NCBI GenBank assembly: GCA_940671915.1 | Contig: CALNVZ010003426.1 | Span: 11,470,208 to 11,534,207, forward strand | Direction: 5' to 3' | DNA: 64,000 nucleotides | Source of the DNA: Paracentrotus lividus | Taxonomy: Eukaryota > Echinodermata > Echinoidea > Camarodonta > Echinidae | Shown: in pieces, positions 1 through 13,000 of the stretch | Numbering within the stretch: position 1 is the first letter of the stretch | Layout of the letters: the number at the start of each line of letters is the position of its first letter | Notes under the pieces: generated by a model | What the model was told of the DNA's origin: nothing | Database searches by the model: none | Seen by the model: the letters and a program-made list of their open reading frames with translations, nothing else | Made by a program: the position numbers and the translations under genes

Positions 1-1127
1 TACTCTAGTAATTGTATCCAGTGTAATTACAGTTCAAGACCCCCATAAAAGAGAGTGACTACGACCGCACCGCATCTCATAATAAGGCGATATCGCAACT
101 TTTATGAAAAAAATATCGATACCAGATTTGGGCTATCGTTCTATAATGAAATCGCCGTGTGATTTCATGGGACTTTCATGGGGTCAACAACTTTCATGTC
201 AAGCTCAATATATGCAAAACCTGTACACAATCGAAGTGGGAAGCTAATCACCGGACTCTGCTCTTGATTTTGGTATGTAACATGATTAATTTCGTTTAGA
301 TTTTGATATTTATAAATGGGGTATTGTTTGGTGATATTTTGATCAATTTATTTTACTGTTTTTGACCTCATTTACATCCTCTTCGATCCTGACTGGTACC
401 AAAATTAAAAATTGAAATGGAGTCGATGATCGTTTTGCTAAGATGTGAGCGGTGACAAAGAACTAAAAAAATTTGGTAGCTCATTTTTTTTTAATGAAAA
501 AAATATGAAGTATCGTTTACGTATTTGGGCAAAAATCCGTGGAATTGTGACTACACTTCCGCTCTACGGGGTAAACAGCCCTGTGCACAAGCCCGAATCC
601 ACTGGGCTAGCATTTTCCAATGCAGTGGCGTGTTTCAGCCGTGCCCTGCTGTTCTGTGTTCAGTCCCAACCTAAGCAAATCATGTCATGTAAAAGTTATT
701 TTATTATTGGACATGTAACTTCGGCCCACCGCCCCAGTCTGCCTTTACTTTTTAGCTAACTTTGATTTAAAGAATTCCCACTAGCATCGAACGCTCCACC
801 CAAAAATTGCTGTTATACAGACCCAATAATATTCATGATTATATGGAAAGGTAATGATTGCACAATTCTACGACTAAGTCTAACGTTAGACATGCTTTGC
901 TAGATTCTACCCCTATTTTATTTTAAAGCTATTTTTAATCAGCATTCATTCAGAATTTATATAGAAATTGTGACTGTGTAGGAATCTATCTATATATCAT
1001 TCAATGTCACTTGTCAATGTCAGAGTCATAGACCTACTCGAGACGAGTAATTTACAACATGTCTTGGTAACTTCATGTTGTTTTCCTGCATTGTGTTAAC
1101 ATCTAGTATTTTCACTTTGTCTTTCAG

Positions 1128-1230
1128 GAATTCCAACAACCGAAGGCTTGACTTCAACATTACAACAACTACTTCTCTTCCATCGTTTGAACAGATAAAC
1201 AGCAACAATGAAGTGTTAATGGATGTATAA
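1128..1230 (+). CDS. possible terminal exon of an unnamed gene (weak)
   Basis: A polypyrimidine tract and TTTCAG acceptor end at 1127. From there one frame (entered with one leftover base) stays open for 33 codons and ends at 1228 in TAA directly followed by TGA. The peptide is rich in Asn, Thr and Ser, like an intracellular tail, and has no domain I can name. No upstream exon is visible, so it would belong to a gene entering from the left edge. It could equally be chance. Confidence 0.15.
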
Positions 1231-1236
1231 TGAGCT

Positions 1237-1455
1237 GTGGCAGGACTGTCACTCATACCCATCGATATAATCTACCTTTTGCTGAGGAAACAAAGTGTTC
1301 GAAAAAGAAAATTAACCCCACAACAAGTTACGAGTGTGAAGAACAGCCTGTGGACGAGTGTGGTATTCATTCTCAATGTATTCATGGTACAATATTACAC
1401 CAGCAGTGTAGTTTACCACAGAGGAAGAAGAATTCTTGATAGCATTTACTGGTGA
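1237..1455 (+). pseudogene. short ORF with two hydrophobic segments, possibly a receptor fragment
   Basis: This open frame of about 72 codons has stops directly upstream. It shows a hydrophobic stretch (IPIDIIYLLL), a Lys/Arg-rich stretch (RKQSVRKRKLTPQQ), a second hydrophobic segment (SVVFILNVFMV) and then DSIYW before the stop. A basic loop followed by a transmembrane helix and a D-S-I-Y-W boundary recalls TM5-TM6-TM7 of rhodopsin-like GPCRs. It lacks the TM6 WxP and the TM7 NPxxY motifs, so it is at best a broken fragment. No start or splice sites support it as an intact gene. Confidence 0.15.
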
Positions 1456-4400
1456 TTCAGCGCAATAACAGACCTTCCTATGCATGCCTTATTATGCAGT
1501 CAAAATTGACACCTTTGATTGTAGGAATCATATCACTGGATGATTTTTTTTTTTTTTTTTTGTCGTCTCATTGAGGTTGCAAATTTATTTAGATGCAGAA
1601 TTTATCTAAATTTTTTTTTTACGAATCTCCATAATCTACAAACTAGATTTAAAAGTGTACGTAGTGTATTGTTAAACCAGAGTGCATTACACTATAGCAT
1701 TGTTCAGCACTTCAGAAAGTTTCAAGTTGAAAAAAACCTGTAAGCTGGAAAAAAAAATGTCAGTTTTTACGGTAGCCCAATCTAGCAAGTAATATGTAAA
1801 GGAGTTGTAAAAAAAAAAGCAGATTATTTCGTAAGTTCACGTACAAATGTATCTTAATTGTCCTCCACATTTCCTTCGATTACATAATTTAATGTTTTAT
1901 ATTTAAAATTAGAAAAAGGTTTAGGTGGGCAAATAATTTATCATTATTTATTACCCAACAGTTTAATTTGATATTTTTGTAGTGGAGTAGGCCTTTATAA
2001 TACCATCATGGCAATGTGTAAAATACTAAAGTGAGCATTTCAGTTTTAAAATAATGGATCAAAAATAAGATATCTTGTTAATGACTATTTTTTTTACAGA
2101 CAAGTCGCTTCAAATGTGCATGTAGTTTAAAGTCAAGACTGATGCACTGTAAAATTGAGGTGTTAATGTTACCATTCCTTGGTTAAGACACAATTTATTG
2201 ATGCCAAGAGAGGATTAGAATTAACAGCCATTGTGTAAATTCTTTTATTTAATATCACGGGTGTTAATTCAATTGTTTCATGGTATGTCCAGAACTGGTT
2301 ATGTTATTTTAATGCCTCAGGTTTGTAGTTTGGTTGTACTACTGATGATGGTGTTGTTTATGTTGTGTTGACAGTGATGGTAGTGGGTTTGTCAGTTATT
2401 TTAGTTACATTGGTAGCCTATAATTGAAAATAATGATTTTGGTGGCATTGCTGATAATGCAGTCTACTCCAATATAATGAGGACAGTTTTTTTTTTTTTT
2501 TTTTTTTGGGGGGGGGTATAAATCCTGAATACACCATTATAATAGGAGTGAACTATGTTGAGATTCTAGTGTTGTTTTGGGTGATGATAGTGGGTGGTCA
2601 TGTGATGGTCATAGCATAGGGATGTTGTTTGATGTCTGTTATAATTTTGTAGGTTTTTGTATGTAGTGGTGTTTTCGTGATGGTGAGGGTTGGACAATTT
2701 TAGTGGTGTTGTTGATGTTTATTGAAGCGGTGTTGTTGATAAAGTGTTAATATTGATGTTAAAGTCAATTGGTTTTTGTTCAGAGGTTGTTGTGATGCTG
2801 GTTTAGGTTAGTATGGGTCAGTGAATATGAGTGGATCGCTAGTAGGACTACGGTGATTGTGTGTGGAGTGATCCTGTTGTTCACTGGTCATGATGTTTTT
2901 GATGATAATCAGTAGATTGATATTTGTAATGAGAGATTTACGGAATGGGTACAAGGGGTTCCCGTAACATTTTGCAGAAATTTATCGCAAGCAAAGTTGT
3001 GAATCATCTTCAAGCTTTATGTAAACGGGAACCCTATGATACATGTAAACTAGTACTGCTTGGCAGAGTTGTCTGTTATCTGAGAACCTGGATGTAATGA
3101 TTTTTTTTTTTTTTCCCCCCTTTTTTAAAATGAGTTTTTGGAAAAAATGACAGGTTCAGCCTATCACAAGTCCTAAGCAAAGAAATACTGAAGAATTAAA
3201 AAAAAAACAACAACAACAACAACAAAACAAAAACAAAAAGGGAAAAAAAAAAGAAAAAAAAAGAGAAGAAATTCACCAGACAGTGGAAGACAGAGGAATA
3301 GAAATAGAGATGGATAATGTTTTATCTGATAATGCCCAATGTGGGGTTAGTTAGGGGTTCTTTTCGTAAGGTTAAAGCTTTATATTTGTATTTTTTTATA
3401 AGAAAAATGTAACGTTTGAATATAATTTTGTATCGATTATATTATAATTTCATAGAAGAAACAAATCAAACAAACAGTTCCATGTTTAAAGTTATAATTG
3501 TGAGCTCTATCCTTTTGCGCAATATCCATGGTGCATGCCAAATTTCATCTTAATTTCATGCCCCGGGTCAAATAAAGCTAGTTCAGTATTAAACAAAATG
3601 TTTTGTTCTGGTTCTGATATTGGCATAATATAAAGAGGGGAAAGGAGCACGCCTTTGAAGTTTTAATAAATATGAACAGATCTGTTAATAGTTGGCGTGT
3701 TGGGGGAGATACGGTAGTGTATGTTTTCCTTATGTTTGTACCTGTCTCTTTGTGTTTGGAAATATGATGTAACGATTCATTCAATCAGCGATGTATCTTT
3801 GTTTCCGTATTTTTTTCACCATTCCATGATTAAAAACGTTCCTTGCAAGATATATTTAAGTTTTCAGTTCTATTCTTTCTATCTAAATTTTTCTTTCGCA
3901 CAACGCGCTCTCAATGTGATATAGGTTTTAAAATCGTTTGCAGAGAATCAACAAAAAACGTTTAAAACTATTTTTTGTATCCAGAAGAATCCGAGGCATT
4001 AAGTTCAGCTCCCAATATATTTTGTGCAAAAGGTCTACTAGTACCCATGAGGTCAGGCATGGTTGCTTTTGAATCACCTTTCCGGCTGCCAAAAGATAAT
4101 CTATGTCTTATATAAAACTCAATGTTTATGATATTGAAGCCGAATTATACACCAATGACTTCCACAAACCCCTCGATAATTTTGGAAACCATTGATTTTA
4201 TGGTAGTTTGTTGTCGGTTTTTGCTTTTTGCTTTTTGTTGTTGTGTAGTTTCTGTTTTTATTTTGTTTTGTTCTTCCTCCGCCGCCCCCCCCCATTTTTA
4301 AAGGTTTTTATTTCCTCAACATCTCCATGCTTACAATGTATACATTATCAATACATATGAAGGAAAGAGTGATCCATAGTCAATACATGAACAACGTATT

Positions 4401-5210
4401 ATACTAAGGACATTATGCAAAAAAGAAATGACTATAATATTACAACTTGTATAGATTATGGCGGTTGCGACGGGGGGGGGGGGGGAGGGGGGGGGGCTCA
4501 AAGTAATGAATGAAAATGCACGATATTGCCTTAAGAATGTGAAATATAAACTTTCTATTATTTCTGATACTTTCATGCATTTAGAGTGTCCAAAAGATGA
4601 TATTTGAGAGAATTTTTACATTATTTTCACAAACGTGTTTGTCGCCATCTGGTGTTGAAGTACGATTTCTAGAGATAATCCATACTTATTTTTATACTTA
4701 ACAAGCTAGAAATTGTTATATTGATGATGTAAGATATATGTGCTTCAACTTTACAACTTTAACTACAACTGTATGGTTACAAAGTGTCTTTTCAATTCGA
4801 AATTTTAGCTCAAACAAAGGAAATTGACTCGTTTTTAAACGTATTCATTTTTAAAAGGATATTTTGTTTTAATATTTTTTCACAAAATGACCCCCATAGA
4901 GTAAAATAATAAAATGTTTGTGATGAAATGTCACTAAGAATGAACTAGTATGACATTTCTGTAACTTTAGATTAAAAATTGTATTCAAAATTTGATTTGA
5001 GGAGGAATACAAGGCATTTTGTTATTGGGCCAATATGTCGCCCCTTAAAGGGCCCCCAGGAAATGATGGAGGGGTGTGAAAATTATGACCCCATAAATTT
5101 CTTATAACTTTCACCCTAATGAACCTAAAAATGCAAAAATATCAATTTTGGCGTTAAAATCGCACGAGAGATGTTTAAGTGACATACCATACCCCACTAT
5201 ATGGGAAAAA
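1456..5210. other. no gene recognised: AT-rich DNA with homopolymer tracts
   Basis: No coding exon was recognised on either strand. The stretch holds T/G homopolymers (2487-2516), a GTT/GAT-rich low-complexity stretch (about 2330-2960), a T/C tract near 3100, A-rich CAA repeats (3195-3270) and G tracts near 4470. It may be intergenic DNA or a long first intron of carbonyl reductase copy 1, because that gene's first exon was not found here. Confidence 0.5.
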
Positions 5211-5316
5211 CTTCCTGTACGTCGTACCTGCAAGGTACCTCCGCTGCACGAATATTCTACGAAATCCATTGTAAGGAGTTGCACGTCGAAGGTACGGCGA
5301 GTTGTGACAGCCGCAT
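5211..5316 (+). repeat. truncated copy of the GCGGTCACAACTCG MITE
   Basis: This matches the right-hand half of the ~250-bp element seen in full at 10677-10926 and 61720-61961. It includes the CCGCTGCACGAATATTC and GTACGGCGAGTTGTGAC blocks and ends in CCGCAT. The left half is missing. Confidence 0.75.
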
Positions 5317-5539
5317 AAAACAGTAAGCAACAAACAGCAGGGCCTAGTCATAAAAAGCTTGGACCCAATATCCTCTGCTGGAGATTAAACCTTTGGTAAG
5401 GGTGTTTTCGACAATCAAAAGTATTGGTGTAGTTGCGTGCGGGCTAGGTTGGGGTAAGGGGGGGGGGGGCTCGGGACCTGCAGCCCACAAAATTGTCACA
5501 ACAAAGATTGTAAAATGAATCTTCAAAATGGATACTAAA

Positions 5540-5665
5540 TAAGGTTTGTCAACCACAATTATCTCAAATTTCGGCTCGCGCTTCGATCGCGCTCGCGGAT
5601 ACCAAATAGGGTGTGGAATGCACAATTATTTAAATTTTCTGCTCGCGCTCGCATTACATTTTCCA
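5540..5665. repeat. dispersed GCTCGCGCTTCG-type repeat
   Basis: GC-rich words such as GGCTCGCGCTTCGATCG and TGCTCGCGCTCGCAT stand out from the AT-rich surroundings. Similar words recur near 11160, 18300 and 18490, usually followed by CAT and an AT-rich tract. This looks like fragments of one dispersed family, not a CpG-island promoter. Confidence 0.4.
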
Positions 5666-5889
5666 TTATATATTAACAGAACAGTAAAAAGCCAAGCCAT
5701 TACGACGCTTAAAAGCATGCATTTCAAAAACAAATTTTCTTCGCACACCCTCCTCCGCCTTCTCCGAATACATTTCTCTTTACGCCTATGCCAAATAAAA
5801 TCGCGACAAGTTGGCAAATTATTTCACTCAACCCCACCCCTCGACCCGCATTTACGCCGTTGGTTAGTAGATTCTAAGAGATTTTGATT

Positions 5890-6040
5890 ATCAGCTTTGG
5901 GGAAAACAAATCAGGAAATTTTCCATTTTATACTTGCCTGAAAACTGGGGCTTTAACAGCTTTATGAGGGGACCATAAAGATAACGAAATGCGAAAACAC
6001 ATGCATAGTACTACTCTATTAACCATGAATGTTAAAGTCC
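5890..6040 (+). other. intron segment shared with carbonyl reductase copy 2
   Basis: Several blocks, including AAATCAGGAAATTTTCCATTT and AATGCGAAAACACAT, are shared in order with about 43510-43660, upstream of exon 2 in copy 2. The gene duplication therefore includes intron 1 sequence to the left of exon 2. Confidence 0.6.
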
Positions 6041-6150
6041 CCGACCGGACCGAAAGATGAAAACCCAAATTACATATAAAACAAAAGCTAATAATTTTTT
6101 ACATAATACAACAGTTCCCAATTTAAGCGCTTTTATTGTCCATCTAGAAA

Positions 6151-6520
6151 GTATTTCATTAAAAAGATAATCGAACCTCAACCAGGCCATCCCTCCCAAA
6201 TACTCGAAAAATTACCCTTATTTTAATGGCGCGGCTGATGACGTCTAAAGATGTTAACGGAATGCTACGTGCTAAATGTTGAATGAATTTGCCCTTTCAA
6301 TTATATTTCATAACAATAGAATTCTAGCACAGTCATGATGTCTATTGTTCTGACATAGCAATACAAACGTATTTTCTAAAGGCGAAACCCGACCATGCCT
6401 GGCCGTGGCATTCCCTTAACATCCTTTGACATCATCACCCGCGCCTTTAAAATAGGGGTAGCTTTTTGAGTATTAGGGAGGGATGGCCTGTTTGAGGTTC
6501 GATCATCTTTTAATGAATAC
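6151..6520. mobile_element. 370-bp foldback MITE in front of exon 2 of copy 1
   Basis: The left arm (TTCATTAAAAAGATAATCG, then AGGCCATCCCTCCC) is matched in reverse complement by the right arm (GGGAGGGATGGCCT, then CGATCATCTTTTAATGAA). The arms are about 80-100 bp. The corresponding intron of copy 2 lacks it, so it was inserted after the duplication or lost from the other copy. No ORF. Confidence 0.8.
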
Positions 6521-6644
6521 TGTTATGAAAATTGAATTTCTTTTTTTGTGTGTATATATTTTATACGCCTACTTAGCTTTCAATCGATGTAAGGTTGTAT
6601 TTACGGTCCACGCTCTTTAAGTAATTTCCAAATTTCCTATTAAG

Positions 6645-6911
6645 GTGACAGGAGGTAACAAAGGTATTGGTCTGGCGATCGTTCGAGCTCTCTGCCGCCA
6701 TTTTGGACAAAATGGCGTCGTGTACTTAACTGCTCGCGATGAGGGAAGGGGTAGAGCCGCTGTTGAGCTTCTCCAAAAAGAAGGACTCGATCCAAAGTTT
6801 CATCTTCTAGACGTCACTGACCAATCTACCATAGACAAGCTTATGGAGCATTTGGAGACGAAACATGGTGGAATTGATGTTCTAATCAACAATGCCGGTA
6901 TTTTCCCGCAG
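6645..6911 (+). CDS. CBR1: CBR copy 1 exon 2
   Basis: Exon of 267 nt (89 codons, phase 0 to 0). The acceptor is TTCCTATTAAG before 6645; the donor is GTGAGC at 6912. It encodes the Rossmann-fold half: VTGGNKGIG, LTARDEGRG and VLINNAGIFPQ. The GTG at 6645 is an internal Val codon, not a start. Confidence 0.93.
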
Positions 6912-9900
6912 GTGAGCTATAAGCAACATACTGTACATGTTGCTCATTTATGTGCGACGTGGTACATGCATGTCATGCGTGTAGGTCCCTGGAATACTGC
7001 TTCCAACGTAGGTGGTTCAAGACCCGTGACCTCACTTTTAAACGTTCTCTGCCATTTACCACACTCTACGAAACCAACATTGTGCTTCTGCTGGAAGTAA
7101 AGTAAAATTACAATGAGGTTATTCTCCTTTATTTTATTATCTCCTCATGCATTATGAATTCGGAAAATGGGTTTTGGTGTTTATATTTTATGCAGTAGTC
7201 GTTTTTATATTTGAAAACCTGAATATAAGAACCATCGAAATCCATCTTTTGGCAAAAATTGAATTAATCATGGGAGGTTGAGGAGGGTCCACGAGGCCGA
7301 GGGTCCACGAGGCCGATTTTTCTAATATTATTATTTTTTTTAAATATGATGCTCAAACACCGGGGTTTTTTTAAAGAAAAAGAAATAAGTTAGTCACGAA
7401 AAATGAAAATAAGGAAAATATTTAAAACTAAAGTTTCAAAATATCAAAAAGAATAAACAGATGGAAAGGTATTCAACGACCACTACACTTTTGTAAGATT
7501 GGTAAGTGAGATGATACTCGAGCATAAATCATAACATTGCCCCGATTTATAAGATTACATTTTAGGCTTCATTGGAGGAAAAGCTTAGCGGAAACTTTTC
7601 TATTGACGTAAACAAACATTGGGCATTCCACGTTACGTAAGTTACATTTCAGAGAAAAAATATTGACCTGAAAGGTGTGCCCTCTTCTTAATAAACTGCA
7701 TGGGAAGTTTAAATCCTATTATGGTAAATCCTTGCAACATAATCTCAAATTTAAGAAACAAAAGTAAGCTCACTTGGCCTCAATTAAAAATGACGATCAT
7801 TATTGTTGCGTTACGTAAGTTACGTCAGAGAAAATGGGAACAATTACCTTTTTTGGGGAGATTAAAAGTCCTGTGAAGTGCTAAGTTTTCATGACTATTC
7901 AAAATTCGAAATCAAAAGATTAGAGATAGAGCTCCATTCTCAGTTGAAATTGGCGAAATCCTATCACCCATTTGATTTTTATATGAGCTCATCTGTCCCG
8001 TTACGTAAGTAACAGATGAGCGTTACGTAAGTTACGTTGTCTGAAAATTCAATGAAGAAAATATCTTATGTCCTATTGTTTGACTGAATTTATGATTAAT
8101 TTTGTAGAAAGTCATGGTAGGAAACTAAAACTGAAGATTTTATGGCTTTATCTCATTTAGTTTTTGAAATATTTGCACCAGAAGCAATAAAATTCAAGTG
8201 TAGTCCCACATTTACATAATTTTGTGGGATTTTGTGCATTTTCATAAAGTTTTAGCTCTATTTTTGCTATAAAATTTGAATTGTAATGTACTTGATTTGG
8301 TTTACTTTTAACTTTCTGTCATGTTTCATAAAGCTCTAAACAATTTTCACTCAGTACATTGATTTAACATACTCACCAACATGTGTAACTTACGTAACGT
8401 TACGTAAGTTACACATTTCTGCAGTGACACTATCCTATAAAAATGTTACTTAAATGTTATAATTTTTCACAACAATATTTAGTAACATACACTAGCTAAG
8501 AAATGTATCTTAATTGAATTATATTCAAGTATTTTTTTAGAGATAAAACTATTTGATGTTTTTGCGTTACGTAAGTTACATCTTGTGATGAGGTTTTTTG
8601 TTAACAATTTTTTTTCTCGAAAAGTTGCCTATTCCTGTTAAAATTTGATGTGGATTCAATTAAAATAACTAAATTTTGGTGAATAAAAATTAAAAGCGGC
8701 TATATTATAGTCAAATGAGCCGTATTGTGGTGCTGTCATTTTTTTCTTTGAATTAAAATGATTTTCCTCCTTACAGGGGAATTATCCCCTCAGAGAAATT
8801 TAGCTTCAGTGAATGGAGACAAACCCCCAAAGCATATTGGGAAAGTTTCAGAAAGATCAGGCAATGAATAAGAGAGATATGAATTTTTAGATTTTGAGAT
8901 CACTTATGATATGGAGATCCTCCAATTGGCAACGCAACCATGATATGTGATGTAATGCAGGGAGATTTTTCCCATATCATTTGTACACATTGTACTAAAA
9001 TCCTCTTTTTTCTTTATTCTAAAGGGAGAATAAAGAATCTTTTTATGGGATGACTTGTAAATATATGAAAGTCATAATATATCAGGAAAAGAAAAGCTGT
9101 TCTATCATTAGAATGAAAATAAAGAGACATTTTGAATAGTTGTTGTGCATACCATATGGGGAGTTCTCCCTTTGTGACATCACAAATGGTGACCGCGTTG
9201 CCAATTGGAGATTTCCTATGTCATTAGAGATCTCAATATTCAAATACTCATAACTTTCTTATCATTTATCCGATTTTCACCAAATCTTCACTAATGTGCT
9301 TATTTGATTTTTCTACATCCACAGTAAGCCAACTATCTAAAAAGGGACAATTCTCCTTTAATACACTGTATACTCTGAAACCAATATTTTTGTTAGCGTT
9401 AATAATTCTCTGAAATAAGTGTTAGAATAATTTTGCGGGTAGTTTTCTTGAAATAAGTGACATATTTGGGCATTCACATGCCAATCATACTTTTTGGTGC
9501 TCAGGACCACTTGCCGTGGAGTGGCCCACATCCTAATGAAAGAAAATACTATATGAAAATAATCGGCCTCGTGGACCCTCGGCCTCGTGGGAAGACCCCG
9601 GGAAGTTGTGGCTCATTATATGAGCCCATCTTATGTATCATTTACAGCACTGAAATAAATGCCTGGAATCAATGAAAAACTTTCCCTAAACCCCATTGGC
9701 TACACACAAAAAAAAAAATCATTACTCGAAATTAACTTTCATGGACTTGGGTTGTTCTTACATTCATTTGTATTTTTAGGATCAAGACATGCACACCTAC
9801 GAGAATGCAGTTCGGGTCATGGAAACTAACTTTTTTGGAGTCCTTGCAGTCTGCCGAACTCTATTTCCCCTGGTTCGATCTGGAGGAAGGTACAAATGGG

Positions 9901-10036
9901 TGTCAATAGTAGAGGATTGAGGAGGGGATGGGGTGTACAATCATCCCCCCCCCCAAAAAAAAAAAATAAAAAATAAAAATGAATAAATAAAAAAAATAAA
10001 AAAATGAATAAAATAAAATAAAAATAAATTAATTAA

Positions 10037-10085
<49 letters not shown>

Positions 10086-13000
10086 AATAAATAAGTTTAA
10101 ATATATATATAAATATTGGGATCAAGAAAATAAAAAGTTTTATATTTCGTGCATATAAATCTACACATTACAAATTTATTTTCATACAAAACACTTTTAT
10201 GATATTATAGATATGCTACTAGTTATTTTCAGTCTAATATCCGAAGTCCTACCATTCAAAAATCCACAATGTCCTCACTCGGTCGCCAATTTTACTCGCA
10301 AAGGCCTATAAAAGTAGAACAGCTGTACCATATAGGCCTGTGTTGCATTACACCATGTCTTCAGAGATAATAGAAGCTGGGATGCTTTTATTTTCCCAAA
10401 TTGAAAAAGCTGTCCAGGTACTATCCAAGAAATATACCAATTCAAATCGACCATAATGACGGGCTCCGATCACAGGATGCGTAGGGGACAAGTGGCCCCA
10501 ATAGTTCACTGAGACCAAAAGTAAGCCCCCCCCCCCCCTCAATCATCCATGATTATTTATATAAATGCATGAACTAAATAATGCATTGATCAAATAGAAG
10601 AGCATTTAAAACTTTTCGGTTTTTCATTGATGATATGGCAACATTTTTGGGACTCAGAAAAGTGTTAATACACTTATGCGGCGGTCACAACTCGCCGTAG
10701 GCTACGGGACACGTGCATTCAACGTAGCCTGCGTTGCATGCACGTTGCATGCAGCCGTCGTGGGTCAATTTCTGCGATTCCTGTGTTTCTGTAGTAAGGG
10801 TATTGTAAAATCTTCCTGCACATCGTACATGCAACGTGCCTGCCAGCTAGGTACCTGCACGAATATTCTACAAAATCCATCGTAGGGAGTTGCACGTTGA
10901 AGGTACGGTGAGTTGTGACCTCAGCATTACCCAGTCCCCATGGGGTACATTATGCTTTCTTTTCAAGTTAATCATTACTATTTAAAAGAAAACTATTTAA
11001 AATTTCCTGAAAAGTTTGTTCAGAAAATGTTTAGGCTCTCGCTTCGCGCATGCATAATTTAGCCTAGGTAACTAATTTCAATTTGTCCATTATGCATATG
11101 TGTATAATGGCATTACGTCATGATGGTCCCCTTTTTAGCACCAGTTAAATCCTCCCTCATTTCGTGCTCGCATGAAGCTATACAAAACTCCGTTTAAAAT
11201 CACCATTATTGAGAGAATTTTCAGATCGAACTTCGGGTCTCGCATAAGGCCACATGTCATGAGTTGGGTGGAAAATGCCTTACATGTCCAAAAATTAGTA
11301 GAAATGTACATTGTTACAATCAAATATCTCTAGTTTCTTAGTAGTAAGTAAGACATGTATAAAAGTATATATATATTGAAAGCAGAGATTGAAAGGAAGA
11401 TGATTAACATATTTGGGGGCTGTATAGGGTGTGTAATAAAAGCTATACAGAGTGTTACAGGAAAAAATGGTTTAAAAACCTTCACAATTTTACTGGCGAA
11501 TAATTTCTTAATCTTTGCACCAAATAATATGAATCATCTTGGATTGTATTAATAAGACCCTATGCTTCTAAAAAACATAAATTTGTAATACAAAATTATT
11601 TTTTTCTAACCGCGCTACAGGGTGTCAAAAAAGGAGAAAATATAGTGCAAAAATGGCAGGAATCCTGTCTTTTACACTTGGATTACAACTCAAACAAAGT
11701 TTATTGCAAGTATTATGTTTTCACGTAATTGTGTATCTACATGGCTATTGCATGCAAAGAAAATGGCAAAAAATCATAATTATTGTTATAAAATTGCATG
11801 CGGCAATTTTTGATGCCTGTAATGCATTGTCAATGAGGATGTGTGCATTAAACACATTTTAATTGATTAATTAGTTGATCAAATGACTTTTAAAAAATCT
11901 ATCTCACATTTATCTAAAACCGGATAAGTTCCAAAGAGATGATATATCACTCAACACATAAGACCACTTGGCTGCAAAGATATAACGCAACAAGAATAGG
12001 AAAGTAACAAAAATGGGAATTCCCTATGCTTTAACACGTGCCTCCACCGTAGGATCCTCCACCGTAGGATCCTCCACCCCTTATCCCACTCCACTCAAAC
12101 TATCTTTGCATTGAAACTATGAGCATAACAAAGCTGAAACTTCACAGACATGTAGCCTGATAAATTATCTACAATATGAGTTATTGCACAGCTCATGACT
12201 GTACATCATTTTCATGCTATGGGGAAAATGTGATAATTTTCCTCCAAAATGTAACGCCTCCACCCTTTTACTATACCCCAACATGTGACACATGGCCATA
12301 AAGCAATACTCAGAATTCATTCATGTTTGCATGTTTGTTTATTCGCATTACATCATGTGATGGTATCCTTTTTAAACCAGTTGCAACCCCCTTCCCTGTT
12401 TTGCACTCAGATGCCGAATACCCTATCCAGAATTCGTTCATAATATGCATATAAACACAAAACAAAAAGAAAGTTCCCCCTATTTCAGATATAAATAATT
12501 TTTTAACCAGGAGGAATTTAAAAAATCTGATTATATATCCATGTAGGGAATTTAATTAGCTACCATAGGAGCGAATTTTAGGAAAAATCATCAAGTCATG
12601 CTTCGGTGATTAATGGCTGTATGCAAAAATGTCAATTTTCGAAGTTCACAAGCCTAAAATCACAACTTTGATTCAATGATTTTGGACCCATTTTCAGATT
12701 TTAAACAATGTACACGTCAGAATGTATGCAAAACGTGCTTCCCAACATACGGAAACGAAATATTGCCCAAATTGTGATTTTTATTTCTTTGCCATGGTAT
12801 AATTGATCAAATGTGAGGAAATTCCTGTTTTGGAAGTGTATGCAACCAATATCCATCCATTCACGGTTGAATGAACCCATCAATCAAACAAAAAATAGGC
12901 CATTTTAGAATTACGAAGAGTCATTGTAGTCATTTTGTGGCTGCCTCACTAAACGCGAAGTTGTTCAGTGAGGAGTTTCGGTCGAGGGTTCGATGGACAA

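Larger units (their letters stand above)
7285..9592. mobile_element. 2.3-kb non-coding inverted-repeat element in CBR copy 1 intron 2
   Basis: The left end carries two direct copies of GGGTCCACGAGGCCGA. The right end carries the inverted counterpart (TCGGCCTCGTGGACCC, then TCGGCCTCGTGGGA). The terminal inverted repeats are about 30 bp and internally duplicated. There is no ORF of note. The interior carries seven TTACGTAA octamers (7633-8574) and a subterminal foldback (about 8775-9360). Confidence 0.8.

Noticed and set aside
6220-6250. ATGGCGCGG as a candidate first exon for CBR copy 1
   Set aside because: It lies inside the foldback at 6151-6520, lacks a donor in the right phase and does not encode the RIAV strand.
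7012-7100. Continuation of the exon 2 reading frame to 7100
   Set aside because: The frame reads through the GTGAGC donor at 6912 into intron; homology to CBR proteins stops at NNAGIFPQ and resumes at 9780.
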